Notes under the pieces: generated by a model
Databases searched by the model: none
What the model was told of the DNA's origin: nothing
Seen by the model: only the letters and a program-made list of their open reading frames with translations
Origin: Angiostrongylus vasorum
Taxonomy: Eukaryota > Nematoda > Chromadorea > Rhabditida > Metastrongylidae
Length of the DNA stretch: 64,000 nucleotides
Reading direction: 5' to 3'
Assembly (NCBI GenBank): GCA_018806985.1
Contig: JADANN010000170.1
Coordinates: 62,001 to 126,000 of the forward strand
Translations under genes and position numbers: made by a program
Part shown: piece after piece, positions 14,901-29,375 of the stretch
Numbering within the stretch: position 1 is the first letter of the stretch
Layout of the letters: every line of letters starts with the position of its first letter

Positions 14901-17900
14901 GGGAAAAAATAATGTATGTGGTCTATGTCCTTATTGTAAAATCGTCGTTTTCTTTCTCAGCAATCCCGAGGTTGTTAAACAGCATGCGTTTACTTCTATA
15001 CAATAACACACGTACAACACAACCGTAGCTGGCGTTTCGGCAGAATCGCCTTCTTCAGCTATTCGCCGAATCGCTGTTTAGCAATCTCGAGATTGCTGAG
15101 AAAGAAAACGACGATTTTGTAATCCAATGCCGAGGTTGATAGGAGGTCGATCCTGGGATCTCCTTATTGTCCGTTCGTTCGTCCATTTCATTTGTTGAGT
15201 CTGAGTTTATCAAGCTGTACAAGGAAACTGTGGAAGGAAATTCCAAGCAATGGAATCAGCTTTCAGTGCACATTTGGGTTGTACAGAAATCACAAACTGT
15301 CCACGAATCTTTTTCACTTAGTATGAAAAGGCTATACTTCGAGATCATTATTTCAAACATATGAACAAAAAAGATCCGAAGTCCCGATCTTTGCTGGTGA
15401 TCGAAGAAATATACTGAAAACAAACGTACAATGGTGTGAAAGCCAGTGACGTCAAGGATCAGAGGAACCTACTGTATTATGTGATTCAAGAAAAATCGCC
15501 AAGCAGGAGCTGTCACAGGCGAGGTTTCGCCCGATGTCAGTTGTAAGACCGCTTCTAAAACGATGGTTGAACTTTTTCACATTTTTTTAATTTTACATGA
15601 CCCGTCATGATATCTACTGTGCGTCTTCTAGCACTTCTTGCATTCGATTCGTTTTCCTCGCATTCATTCTCCGGTCTTTGAAAATGTCTCGTGTTGTTTC
15701 TGCTGCTGTTTGAGGTTTTCCCTTCTTTATGAATGTCGTAGAATGCTGGTCCAGTCGTTGATCCTTGAAATTTTGGAGTTAGCCTGGCTAAGAGTTTCCC
15801 ACGTGGATTGGAGGAGTGCGTTGGGAAGAGGGTCGAAATAGCATCTCTGCGCTACCTCTACACCACACCAACACCACTGTTATACTTCTTTACAAAAAAA
15901 AGAAAAAACAAATAATACTAGACAGCGGTAACGTCACCGTGAAGACCGACTTGAACACAGACTCTCAAAACTTCGCAACTGTTTGCAAATGCTTGGAAGT
16001 CTTTTATTTTCTAGGATTTTACACTATTTCCTCCCAACGGTTTACCGGCTCATCGTGGCCAGGAGGTGCTCCTAGGTGTGAGGCTACGTTGTACAGCCGG
16101 GGATTCTTCCCCTCGGCAAGGTCTTCCAAGCTGAGAAGAAGTTCGGGGTTTCCACTAGGAAGCCCAGCTAAAAGTAAACTAATACCAAGATCCACCACTG
16201 TGCTAACATCAAAGTAGTCGTTTGATGGCAAATCTCCATCTGATCAACAAGCACGGCGACTGCCTGCGGTGGTGACGACATGGGGAGACTTTGGCCAGGC
16301 TGACCTCTGTACTCCAGGGAAACACCATGGCTAAGCCAGCAAAACTCCGAAAAGTGGAGATTATGCTGGAGCCTGTACAACCAGTGAGGAAGGGCCGTCC
16401 AAGTAAGTAAGGGAAGGAAGTTTATACTATTTAATTTGCGTTTTAAGGTGGTCATTAGTAGCTGTCATATTCAGACGTGTCTAGATAATTAATGATATAA
16501 GTAAACAAGACTAATGCAATCCATTTATAGGTTAATTACTACTGCCCAAGCTGGACAGAGGACAAACTTATGATGATCAACGATTCGACTAATTTTTGGA
16601 ATTTGTACGAAGTGGACCTCGAACCAGGGTGTGAGTAGTGTGCAAGAGTCGAAAAGTAGTTGTGGTTAACGTAGGATAGGTGTGTCCAGTATGACCTTCA
16701 ATTAACTGATTAACTTACAATAAGAAAAGTATTCACCAAAATTCCCTTTTATTGTAGTATAGAAAACTTGAAACGTTTTAAAGAACAACGATTTGGTTTC
16801 CAGTCATGGAAAGAAACGTGTTCCCCGTTGATCGTGAGATCGGCTATCCTCTGTGGAAGTTCGGCGATCGTCCTTACGCTACCAATGGATCTTGCACTGT
16901 ACGTTTAAAAAGCTTACTTAATTTCAAATTAGGTCCGCTATACCAGTGTTATTCCTTTCCTTTCTTTGATCATTGTTCGACGTGTTACTTCGAAATAGGA
17001 AACCAGGATTTGGTATTAAGTGGGCAGGTAAAGTCTCCTTCAGAGGGACTTTACGTAACGTGTTTCTGAATAAAGATCATGATTTTCTTACTCGCATCTT
17101 TTCTAGGCTAGGAATTCATTGATTACTTTTCTGTCTGGTGCTCCGTTATTTCTTGAGGGAGCTCGGACCTTCTTGGGCACCCTTAGGCCATTCCTCTGCA
17201 GACAAAGAGGCTATGGCTTTCGTCTTGTTTAGTCTTGACGACCATCTGCAAAGCTACTTTTTTTGGATCATAAATAATTTAATTATTGACGTTCTTCATA
17301 GACTTTTCGCTTGGTTAGTTTCTGTCTCTTTTGCTTGTTCTGATGAGGCTTTTTGGACGAATTTGCATCCAACTATGGAAAATAAGGGAAAATTGGCGAA
17401 ATTTTCTTCTCCCCATATATTACGATATTCTCCCACTCCTCGCTGTGTGGCTTCCACGAAAGTTTTTTCTTACTCTATTTTACATATTTTACACGACCCA
17501 TCTTCACGTCTGCTGCGCGGACCTCCGCACTTCTTGCATTCGATTCGCTTCCACGTATCCATTGTCCATGAAAGTCTTCGCACTTTTTGTATGTGGGTTC
17601 GATAACTGCTAGAGGATTTTCATCTTCGTTATGAATGTCGTGGAATGGTGCTCGAGTCAATTATCCTAACTCCTGAGATGGTCGATGCAGAGTGTTCCCA
17701 CTTGGAGATAAGAAGCTTGTGGCCTGGCTAGGCCCTTCCCACATTGATTTCAGAGAATGAACTGTTCCCAGACAAGGTTGGTAGCAAATTCCTAGCTCGG
17801 AGAAGATGAGAGGCTCGGGAAGTCCGGATCGAACCCCTACTGTGCTCGTCTACCCGCCCCATCTCCACGAAGACAGAGAAAACAGTTGCATAATGTGTGC

Positions 17901-19714
17901 GAGTTTAGGGATTATTAATCAGTTCAACTATGTCGCGATTGTGCAAGGATGCAATAGTATAGCGAAGAGATAAGATTCTATGACAGTTAAAAAAATTTAG
18001 CACTGGTTGTATGAACTACGAAACGCAACATCAGTGTGATTTTTATGAAAGGTCTTCTACTTTTTTTGCTCTGAGCTTCTCTAGAACAGGTATAACTTAA
18101 TGGAGTCAACAGATTCGACAATAACTCGGAAATCGTCGTGATAGTGATTGCAATTTACGTTGATCTTCTCAATAGTATTTTTTTCTTTTTTCAGTCGTAA
18201 CGCAAAAATTAAACTAGTGACAGATTCTCTACCACTGCTTTTTATTTCATGTTGTATTGGGAAAGTGGATTTCGGAGTGATGATGGTGCTACATTAGTAG
18301 TTCATTAGTGGTACTGTTGAAGTCGTTTAGAATCCTGAATGATCTGAAACGATTTCACCGTAAGCTTTAAGTGTCTTCACAATTTGAAGGCAGTTTCGTT
18401 ACAGCCTAACTAGAGAGTGCTGATAGGTAACAATAAATTCGAGCAGTTAATCCTAGCGGTGACTAGAGAATGAAAATGCATTAAATCTGGTTGAATAATA
18501 AGGTAAAGGAAGAGGGATAGCGAAGTGGGTAGTAATGCAGTCAATCAGGAAGCAAAGCGTCTAGTTCGATCCCTTCCCAAACGCTCTCCCTCAATCCATA
18601 TGGGAACGTCCTAGCCCCGGCTATTTTCAAAATTGCAAGAGAAACGACTCGACCAGCGCCCTACAGTGTTCATAAAGGAGGTGAAAAATGCGCAAGCAAT
18701 AGCCGAAGCAACGCGTAAAAATGTTCGAAACAATTGTGAATGATGAGTGCGACGAAGTCGAATAGCATTCATCGGGTCTTGTAGGATGTAAAAAATGTAA
18801 AATTATTGTTAAGGTAATGAACGTGAATGGTCGTCTGATGTATCGTCGAGATTGTTTCGTCAGAGAAATTCCAACACCTGGATATACAGAATTCTCCCAC
18901 TTAAGCATTACACAAGGTGACGTTGTCTATACAATTTCCGCTGGACCAAAGAAAGCGTCATGTGTTCTACGGATCGACCTATCAAAGGAGGTGAGTAGTT
19001 CTGTTTAAAAAAGTAAGATGGATGATGCAGATAAAGAGAATACCCTCTTTAAATTTTGTTGTTTTCTATTTCATTTAGTCCACATAAAAATAACAAAGCG
19101 TTAAGCAAAACCAACGTTGCACTGTACATTCGTGAACAGCTCGTTGGCCTCACATTTCATTAATGTTTCTAGCAGTTTGCGCTGCATTACGACCGACTTT
19201 CAATTCGTGAAAGTAGATCCGTAGAACTTGCTATTCTGACATCTGTGATGACATTTTGCGCTATAAAGTTTGTCGAAAACACATCTTGTGTTATAATTCA
19301 GCTGTGCGGAGCGGAAGTGTATAAAATGAGCTTGTTGTTGATACATAATAGTGCATCGTTCGAGAAAAAAATTATTGCTAAAACGCATACGAGAAGGATA
19401 AACATTAAAATCCTACATTGACTTCCGAACAACCTAGTATTACTACCAACCTGAATTCTTCGGCTAGATTGTAAACGTTTGAAATCCCGTCGCTTTTATT
19501 CCGTGGGCGTTGTTTTACTCGTTTCTAGACAGACATATTTTCAAATTTTCAGTTTTGATGCATGTTGTTGCTGGTTTTACCATTCATGGCATTTTTTCCA
19601 ATTTTCTGGTGCGTCAGATAAAGATTTATGTTCCTCTACGGCTGGTATGTGTGTTATTGTAAGGTCCCGCAGTCTGCAGTCTTTGTTTGTTTCGAGAATG
19701 TTGTTTTTCATATA

Positions 19715-19756
<42 letters not shown>

Positions 19757-20163
19757 CATGTATACGTATACACATGTGTATATATTCGTATATTATATAT
19801 GAGGGAGCGGATAGCACAGTGGTAGTGATAGCCGTCATCACGAGCATGATGCTAATTCGATTCCGCCCTGGGCCAAGCAGGCCTCTCATTCCCTGTGGGG
19901 TCTGAAAATTGGTACCAGACTTGTTTGGGAAGAAATCACTGTGCAATCCAGTTGGGAACGCTCCAGTCTGGCTATCTCAGGACTCTAGGGAGAATTGCTT
20001 GACCAGCATTCTACGACATTCAAGATGAAACGAAAACCCTCAAACACCAACCGAAGCCACACGTAAAAGTTGGAAGATCGTCGTGGACAGTGGATGAGAG
20101 GAAAAGAATCGAATGTGAGAAGTGCTGGGATCCGCACCGTAGACGTGAAGACGAGTCATATAA

Positions 20164-20229
<66 letters not shown>

Positions 20230-23200
20230 GGCTTCTACATCGTCCTTGAGCGGTCGGTTACTTTTTCGTTCCTACCTGATTTCGGTTTTAACATCTTTCC
20301 GAATCAACTAGTAGGAAGACCGAGCGAGGGATTCGTTGCCGAAAATACACATCCTGGTGAAGACCTGGATACGCCCTTGCAAGATTACGTCAGGACTCCA
20401 GGTAGGACCAGATTGCACGACTAGCAATAGTCCATCCTCAGTACCCCGCACACTGGGTGCTCCCGTCTACGACGTCAGGCGGTGAGACGACCGGTGAGAG
20501 GCCAGAAAATCTCGGGTTACGCAGGACGTCATTGGAACCGGATCTGACGAGCAAACGCACGACACGCCATGGAGATTGTTTCTTACTGTGTACGTATAAT
20601 GCCAGAACACTCTCTACAGATACCGATCTTCACGCCCTTCTTGTAGCCGCAGATCGCATTAAATTTTATGTGGTCGCATTACAAGAAACAAAAATCAAGA
20701 AGACCGACATGCGCCAACTAAACAACGGGACCTTCGTGATCCGTGGAGAAATGGTCCCGTCACGAAATGTCGGCGGCGTAGGCTTTGTCGTCCACCCGTC
20801 CACTGTCCATCTCGTCGATTCATACGAGATCCTTTCCCATCGCATAGCCGTCCTCCGTCTTCAACTGTCGCATCATAAGAAGGTCACTATCATCAACTGC
20901 TACTCACCGACCGATGCAGCTGATGAGTACGAATTAAATGCGTTCTACTATCGGTTGATGTCATCCGCAATGATAAAGCATGTCATAAATTTGTTGTCGG
21001 AGACTTCAGCGCTAGAATAGGAAAGGGCCAACGAGAGCGAATACAGGATCAGAAATTTTGGATTAGGAGAAAGAAATGAAAATGGGAACCGTCTCGCAGG
21101 ACTCATGTCAGCAGCACGTCTCTTCCATGGAAACTCGTTTTTCCAGAAGAAGGAAAGCCGCCGTTGGACATGGGAGTCTCCCAACGGCATGACTCATGCA
21201 GAGATCGACCATATTCTGACAAACAGAAGATGGTGCCTACTTGACACATCAGTAGTCCCGTCATTCTGTACTGGTTCCGATCACCGCCTTCTTCGCGCGA
21301 AGATTCGATTCAGCCACAAGCTGGAAAAGAACTCTCTTCATCGACCACGAAGAAAAAGTCTAGCTGTATACGACTAGAACATTCTGAACGAAGCCCTATC
21401 CAAACGTGACTGGCAGATTAAAGAAGACCCGACCGAAGACTACGAGCTGCTTGTCGAAGGACTGAAAAAGCTGTGCCGAGTTCGCCTCAGTTCCTCAAGC
21501 AAGAAGATCGGATCGCATCTCCATCACTACTAAGGAGTTGCTCGAAAAGAGAAGGAAACTGAAGCTTGATCCTACTGCAACACGTCTGATATGGCTAGTA
21601 ATAAATGCCAGCTGCAGAATAGCTTTGCAGGAAGATCTACAACGGTGCAAGCAGAAAGAAACTACTGCAAGCAGCAGAGAAAAGAAGCAGTCTGAAAAAA
21701 ATGCCGTCGGGACTTGTGTGATTATAATGTTCCGCTGTCAGCCCTGATGAACGAAGATGGGATCGTCAGAAGTTTCCGCCATGATATGGAATTAATAGCG
21801 GAGACGTTCTACACCAACCATTTCCGTTCCACAATCCCCGTTCCGGACCCTAATATCCCCGCTGGAGAAAAGACACCTGGAATTCTTCCGTCGGAGGTTC
21901 GAGATGCGGTAGAAAGCATGAAAAGAGGCACAGCTCCAGGACCAGACAATATCACCGCCGGTTTCCTTAGGGCTGGAGGCCACAATTTACATGTACTTCT
22001 CGCAAATCATATGACAGCCTACCTTCAAGAGGAAAAGATCCCAGACCAGTGGAGGACATCATCCTGCCCAAGAAAAGAGACCGAAGGGATCTTCTTAACT
22101 ATCGTTCCATGTGCTTTTTGAGTGTACTCTACAAGCTCTTCACGAAGGTTATCCTCTTGCGCATATCAAGGACATTGGATGAGGCGCAACCAGTCGAGCA
22201 AGAAGGATTTCGGAAAGGATTTTGCTCTATGGACCACATCCAAGCCGTGTCCACATCCACATCCAAGGTCATCGAAGTTTGTCGGGAGTACCACTTGCCT
22301 CTAGTCCTAACCTTTTTCGACTATGAAAAAAGCGTTTGACAGTGTCGAAACGAACGCAATCCTATCAGCGCTCGTCGACCAAGGAGTGTAGCCGTCCTAC
22401 ATAAGAACTCTGTGACTGTTGTCGGAACTGCACTACGAAAATACAGCTTTTCCATCGACCTCCCATACCCATGGGAAAAGGGGTTCGACAGGGCGACATA
22501 ATATCGTCAAAGCTGTTCAGTGCCGCACTGCAGTGGATAATGAAGTCACTCGATTGGGATGGGAAAGGCATACGTATTGATGGAATATTCCTATCAAACC
22601 TTCGTTTTGCCGACGACATTGTCATCTTCTCAAGAAGTACTAGCGAAGCCGAGATAATGATCAACGAGCTCATCGAAGCGGGGAAAAAGATCGGACTTGG
22701 CATAAATCGAAAGAAGACCCAGTTCATGAAAAACCCATGGTGGGAAGGCGAAAAAATTGAATTGGATGGCTCTGACATTGCAGAGACCACGCATACGTAT
22801 ACCTTGGGTGATCAATGAACATGGAAAACAACATGAAGGAGGAAATAGATAGAAGAAGGAGAGCAGCTTTAGCCGCATTCGGGCCTCTCATAGAAGCCAC
22901 CGACCAACTGAAGGACTCGAAAATCCGCGCTCATCTCTTCGATTCTACGGTCCTCCCAGCGCTCTGTTATGCTGCAGAGACGTCGGTTGATACTTCAACC
23001 GCGTCAAGAATGCTTGCATTACTCACAGAGCGCTTGAGCGATGTCTTCTGAAATATAACCGGGACTCTCAATATCTAGCCGGAATGCGAAGCTCTGACCT
23101 TCGAAGTCTGTCACATATTCGAGATCCAGGAGATTATACATCGATAGCGAAACATAGATGGGCCCGTCACATAATGAGAAGAACGGACGACAAATGAACG

Positions 23201-23473
23201 AAAAAAGACGAGTAGAGTGGACTCCAAGAGAATGCAAACGTCACCCTAGGGACGAACTACCTACACGTTGGGCGGACGCGTTCGTAAACAATAGTTAATC
23301 AGCTGTACCTGCAGCTGCAGTTGTTTTACAGATCACGGTACGAGACTCGCAAGCGCTACTATGCTCGAACAAGACCACCACCATGGACTACGATTGCGAG
23401 AGAAAGGAACGAATGGCATATGTGCTGGGGTCCGCAGAGCTCGTGAAGACGGACCGTCGAAGTATCCAGTATA

Positions 23474-23513
<40 letters not shown>

Positions 23514-23543
23514 TATACACTATACTATATACACATATATATC

Positions 23544-23575
<32 letters not shown>

Positions 23576-25871
23576 GGATGTACTTGGATACTGGACGACC
23601 CATCTTCACGAGTTATGCGGACCCCAGCATATCTCCCATTCGTTTCTTTGCCTCGCAATCTTCGTCCATGATGATGATTTGATTCAAACATGGTAGCACA
23701 TGCGAGTCTCATACCGTGGTTTATAAAGCAACTGTAGCTACGAGTACAGCTGTTTAATTTTTTGTAATATACACGTCCGCCCAACGTGTACATGGTCGTC
23801 CTAGGGGTTGTTTGCTTCTCCGTGCAGTCCCACTATGTAGTTTCTTCGCTCGTCTTTCGTCCATTCTTCTTATTATATGACTGACCCATCTATGTTTCGT
23901 TATCAATGTGTGTCTCCTTTATCTCGAAGATGAGGTAGATTTCGGAGATCAAACTTCATCTATCCGCAAGATGTTGTGTGCCAGTTATATCTCTGAAGAC
24001 ATCGTTCAAGCGCTCTGTGAGTAGTGCCGAGTATTTTTGACGTGGTGGCTTCTTTGAGAGGGTCGAATGCGGCCCAACTTTGCTCTCCTTCTTGTCTCTA
24101 ATTCCTGCTTCATGTTGTTCTCCATGTTCATTGATCGCCCAAAGGTATGCCTACAAGGTGGTCTCTGCAATCAGAGAACCATCCAGTTTAATCTGTTCGT
24201 CTTCACACCATTGGTTTTTCATGAACTGGGTTTTCTTCTGATTTATGCATAGTCCGATCTTTCTTCCCGCTTTGGTAAGCTCATTAATCATCGGCTGTGT
24301 TCCACAGGTACCTGTTGAGAAGATAACGATGTCGTCGGCGAAACGAAGGTTTGATAGGAATATTCCATCAATACCTATGCCTTTCTCATCCCAATCGAGT
24401 GACTTCATTATCCACTGCAGTGCGGTACTAAACAGGTTTGGCGATATTATGTCGCCTTGTGGAATCTCTTTTCCTTCTGTTATGGTAAGAGGTCGATGTA
24501 AAAGCTGTATTTCTGTATTGCAGTTTCGATAACAGTCAAATAGAGTTCTTATATAAGAAGGGTCCACTCCTTTATCGACAAGAACACGTTCGTCATATCT
24601 TATCTTTGTTCATCACGGCTGACAGCTGAATATTACTCGCACAAGTCCTAACGGCATTTTTCAGATCTGTTCTTTTTTATGCTGCTTCTAACAGTTTCTT
24701 TTGTCTGTACCGACGTAGATCTTCCTGCAGAGCTCTCCTGCAACTGGCATTTATTAGTAGCCGCGTTAAATGCGTTGCAGTAGAAACAAGCTTCAGTTTC
24801 CTTCTCTTCTCGAGCAACTCCTTAGTGCTAACGGAGATGCGATCTCATCATCTTGCTTGAGGAACTGAGGCAAATTCGGCACAATTTCTAAACCCTTCGA
24901 CAAGTAGTTTGAAGTCTTCGGTTGAGTCTTCCTGAATTTGTCAGTCATGTTTGGATCGTTCAGAGTGTTCTCTTCTTACACAGGATTTTTTCTTCATGAC
25001 ATGAATGCTTTTCAGATTAGGGCGCATCGAATCTTTTCGCGAAGGTGGTGAACAGACCCAGTACAGAACGCTGAGACTACCAATGTGTTAAATGTGAACG
25101 GTGGATGGCCATGTGAGGGTAAAAGATCTCATACGTGTTGACGAGATGGACAGTGGAGGATAGATGACAAATCCTACGCCGTCGACATTTCGTGATGGGA
25201 CCTTTTCTCAGCGGATGTAAAAGCTCCGGTTGTCTAGTTGGCGTATATCGGTTTTCTTGCTTTTTGTTTCCTGTACGGTCACATCACATGGAACTTGATG
25301 CGATCTGCGGCTCCAAGAAGGGCGTGAAGTTCGGCGTCTGTGGAGAGTGTTTTGGCATTATAATTGCATACCAAGAAACAATCTCCATGGCATGTTGTGC
25401 GTGTTTTCATTAGATTCGGTTCCAATGACGTCCAGTGTAACTTGAGATTTTGTGATCACTCACCGGTCGTCTCGCTGCCTGACACTGTAGACGGGAGCAC
25501 CTGGTGTGGTGGGTACTATGGCTGGTTGTGCAATTTAATCTTTCTTGGAGATCTCACTCAATCAATTTTGCAAAGGAGGTTTTCACGCTTCTGGCCGATT
25601 CCTTCGTTCGGTCTTTCTATTGTTTAGTCCTGAAATAGACATGGGATCGATCTGCACGCCCTAGGCTCACCAACCCTTCCATCATTCCAGGGTTGCGAAT
25701 TAGCACTAGACTTGTTCAGGAGAATAGCAGCACTGGCTCGACACATCAGGGGCCTCCGCAAGTCATTATAAAGGCCAGATATGTATTCAATCACCTCAAA
25801 CGATGCTTAATGGCGTCGAATGCATGGCACATTCCTCAGGGAGTTGATCAACGCCGAAAGCGTTATTCTTT

Positions 25872-25960
<89 letters not shown>

Positions 25961-28900
25961 CACCTGCATCACCTGTAATCCCGTTGATCGTCGAATGACT
26001 CGAGTGGGACTAAATCTTCCAGTTTTTCCCTGTCGCGTGCAAGAGTAGCCCAGTGGGTTCTGCTCGCTATAGGGACTCGTTGAGCGTCATACCTTTCTTG
26101 TAGGCTTTTCGTGAAGAACTCTGACCGTCAGGTCGGTGGTTTTTCCTGCAGCGCGTTTGACACCGCGGGAATCCAGTCACTAACAGCTTTTGTCCATCGG
26201 TTGGCGTTCATGCGCATTGCTTGTCCGGCCCACCTCATCTTGGACTGTTTGGCGTACAGAACGGCATCTTTGATTTTGGATCATTGACGCGTGTGAAATG
26301 GGATACTCCTATCATCGTCCTTTCGACTGCGCGTTCGTTAACGCTGAGTGATCTTTCATCCTGCTTACACAGCGACCAGGTTTCCGACGCATACGTTGAG
26401 GCACGAAGTACCCCTTGAGTCGAAAAGTTGGGCACGGAATCGGATGTTCTTTGTTCTGTTTACTACATCTTCGATGCTCTTGAAAGCTCCCCAAGGCTTT
26501 CGTTTCCTTTTGCTCAATTGTGGAGCTAAGTTGTTCATTATGTTGATTTCCCGACCTTGATAGACGTAAGTGGAGCATTCGGAGATATTCGTTCCGTTGA
26601 GCGTCAATGGGGCATACGAAACCAACCCGTTCCTTATGAGCATCGTCTTTGTGAGATTTATTCGAACACCAATCTTTCCACAGGTTCTATGAAAGTCGGC
26701 AAGCATACGTTCCGCTTGGCTGATGTTTGGTGTTATAAGGACGATATTATCAGCAAAGCGGAGATGGTGTAACTGCCGACCATGGATTTTCACTCCCATG
26801 TTGTCTCAATCAGAGTTTGCATGACGTTCTCGAGGGTGGCGGTAAATAATTTTGGCGAGATGGTATCGTCTTAGCAAACCCCTCTTTTGACATCGATGTT
26901 AATGTCGTAGTAGAATGGTGTTATCTTGGTTGTTAAATTTTTGTATAGCTCACGAAGAATCTTTATATACTGAGTAGGGGGCTCCCTGACTATCAAGGGC
27001 TTCCATGAGTGCTTCTATCTCAACTGAATCAAATGCCTTCTTTAAATCGATGAAAGTGAGACAGAGCGGTCTTTTGTACTCTCGCGATACTTCACTGAGT
27101 CTTGTTTCGTGTGGATGTGGTCCATCGTACTAAACCTTTTCGAAACTCTGCTTGCTCACGTGGCTGCCCTTCGTCCAGTGTTCTGTCAAGCCTGTTTAGG
27201 ATGACTGGAGTGAAAAGTTTGTAGACGGCAGACAGCAAGTAGATTGGGCAGTAGTCGCCGATATCGTGGAGGTCACCCTTCTTGAACAATAGCACGGTCT
27301 TGCTGAGTCTTCCATTGAGTTGAGGGGACCTTTGCATTCAGACAGGTAACGTGTGAAGAGCCGAGCCAGTGTGTTTACGAGAACTTACGGAAGGTTTCTC
27401 AATTATTCAGATCATATCATATAAGGAAAAAGGTGTTGTTCGATTTTTCATTGACGAAATAGCATGTTGTATTTCGGAAGGGAGAACCGGTAATACGACA
27501 TTATCCATCGTCCTTTATTTCATATGAGGGCATGAGACATGGCTATTGAAGAGATCTCAGTAATATTCATGAATGATTCTCTCCATTGCCTTTCTGGACG
27601 CTGTAACTGTTTCGTCTGGGCGTCGGAGTGCAATCATCTTGGTCTTGTAATTGGCGAAAGCTTCGGTGGGCTTTGCGAATGCTTTTCCCAGCCTCTGCAG
27701 CTTCGACCATAACTCTTGTTCTTCTCTCTCTAATATTCTCTTTTATCGCCTGTCTGCATTGTTTTGCAAGTACGGGCGTGAGTTAGCGGTTGCCTGCAGC
27801 TCGTGCGGTTCTACATTGGCGTACCAGATCGAGCGTTTCTGGAAACAGACGTCTCTTGGTGACTTTCGAACTCTCAACTTTTCATAGCGCTAACGTGAAG
27901 ATGTTCAATGAGCCACTCATATTCTTCGTCGATGTTATCGACAACGGCATCTTCTCAACAGCCGACTAATGAATTGAATAAGTCCCAGTTTACGGTGGTT
28001 TTGGGACTTCGACTTTTGAATTTAGCAGCTTTTTCTTCTTCCCGCGAGAAATAGAATCTTGCACGAAGAAGACGGTGGTCTGATCCCGTGTAGAATTTTG
28101 GGACAGCAGCGACATCGATTACGCAAAACCTTCTATTAGCTATGATGTGGTCTATTTCGTTATGGTACTCTCCATTGGGAGGCTCCCACGTCCATCCTGA
28201 GGCTTTTGGGATTGCGGGTTGCCATGGATGGTCTTGGTCCTCATGATAAACTCGGACAACCGCTCACCTCTGCTCGTTCCATTCTAATCCGTGGGTCCCA
28301 ATGTGACGTTCTTCAGACGTTCTTCTTGATCCAATCTTCGCGTTGAAATCTCCAGTGATGACCTTGAAGAATGTGTGGTCTTCTCTGTAGAACCTCTCCT
28401 AGTCCATATGGAACACTTTCGACTTCTTATTCGTCAAAGTTTAATGTCAGAGCGTAAACGACGAACATTGTCAGAGCTGGTGTTGATCCATATGTTTTTT
28501 AATCGTAAACGTCCGATTCGGGTTGTTAGCTGTTCGAATGAATCGATGTTCATGGAGAAACTCGTGTTGACGAGAACGCCGACGCGGTCGACTCCTCTGC
28601 TGTCGCATGTTCCGAGGAATAGTTCTTCTCCGGTGTCATAGACGGCGTTGAATGGGTGGTGTCGTCTCGTCTCGACCAAACCGATGACTTCGTACCTGAT
28701 ACTTCTTGCTTGCATAAGTAAGTCTTCTATCAAGGACTCGGATGCAAGTGTGCCTGCTTTGTAGGTACAGATCATCACCTTAGTCCTTTGCGCTTTAGGC
28801 AACTTAGAATGGCCCTGAGGTTTTAGTGGCCTCTCCGAACTCATCCTACCCAACGCTGCCGAATTGGGGGCTCTTTCGCGGTCAGGGGAATGAGGCCCGT

Positions 28901-29200
28901 TTTTTTTTACTGTGTTTATCATTTTTGATGCTCACGTATAGCTTGCTGGGCTCTGAACGTGAGGGCTGGGTATACTCACGGGTAGCTTGACAGGCTCTCC
29001 CGGAGTGTACATGGAGCTTATTTGTTGGAGGCGACTCCCTAACCGTCTCCTATATACTTCCCTGTCATTTGATTGCAGGCTGTCGGCCGAATTGACTCGT
29101 AGAATACAGCCCGCATAGACTAGAACACACCCACACACGCGTATATGTATACGCTTCGTAAATACTGGAAAGTATGATATGTATATGTTTGTGCAAAGTA

Positions 29201-29234
<34 letters not shown>

Positions 29235-29280
29235 CACATATATACACGTATATGCCTGTAGGCGCCTACCATATATATGT

Positions 29281-29375
<95 letters not shown>

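Larger units (their letters stand above)
20305..23476 (+). mobile_element. RTE-A LINE copy 1, near full length, inactive
   Basis: A non-LTR retrotransposon of RTE type in S9 intron 9, sense to the gene. The 5' region from about 20305 is shared with copy 2. It contains an AP-endonuclease-like domain and then a reverse transcriptase, and ends in the tail GTGCTGGGGTCCGC ... CGTGAAGACGGACCGTCGAA plus (TA)n. Frameshifts and stops (for example near 21018, 21375 and 22400) break the frame, so it cannot encode an intact protein. It lies tail-to-tail with copy 2. Confidence 0.88.

Noticed and set aside
17138..17605. A 155-codon open frame in S9 intron 8
   Set aside because: Its second half is antisense SINE-3 sequence, it lacks splice context, and the product resembles nothing; chance open frame.
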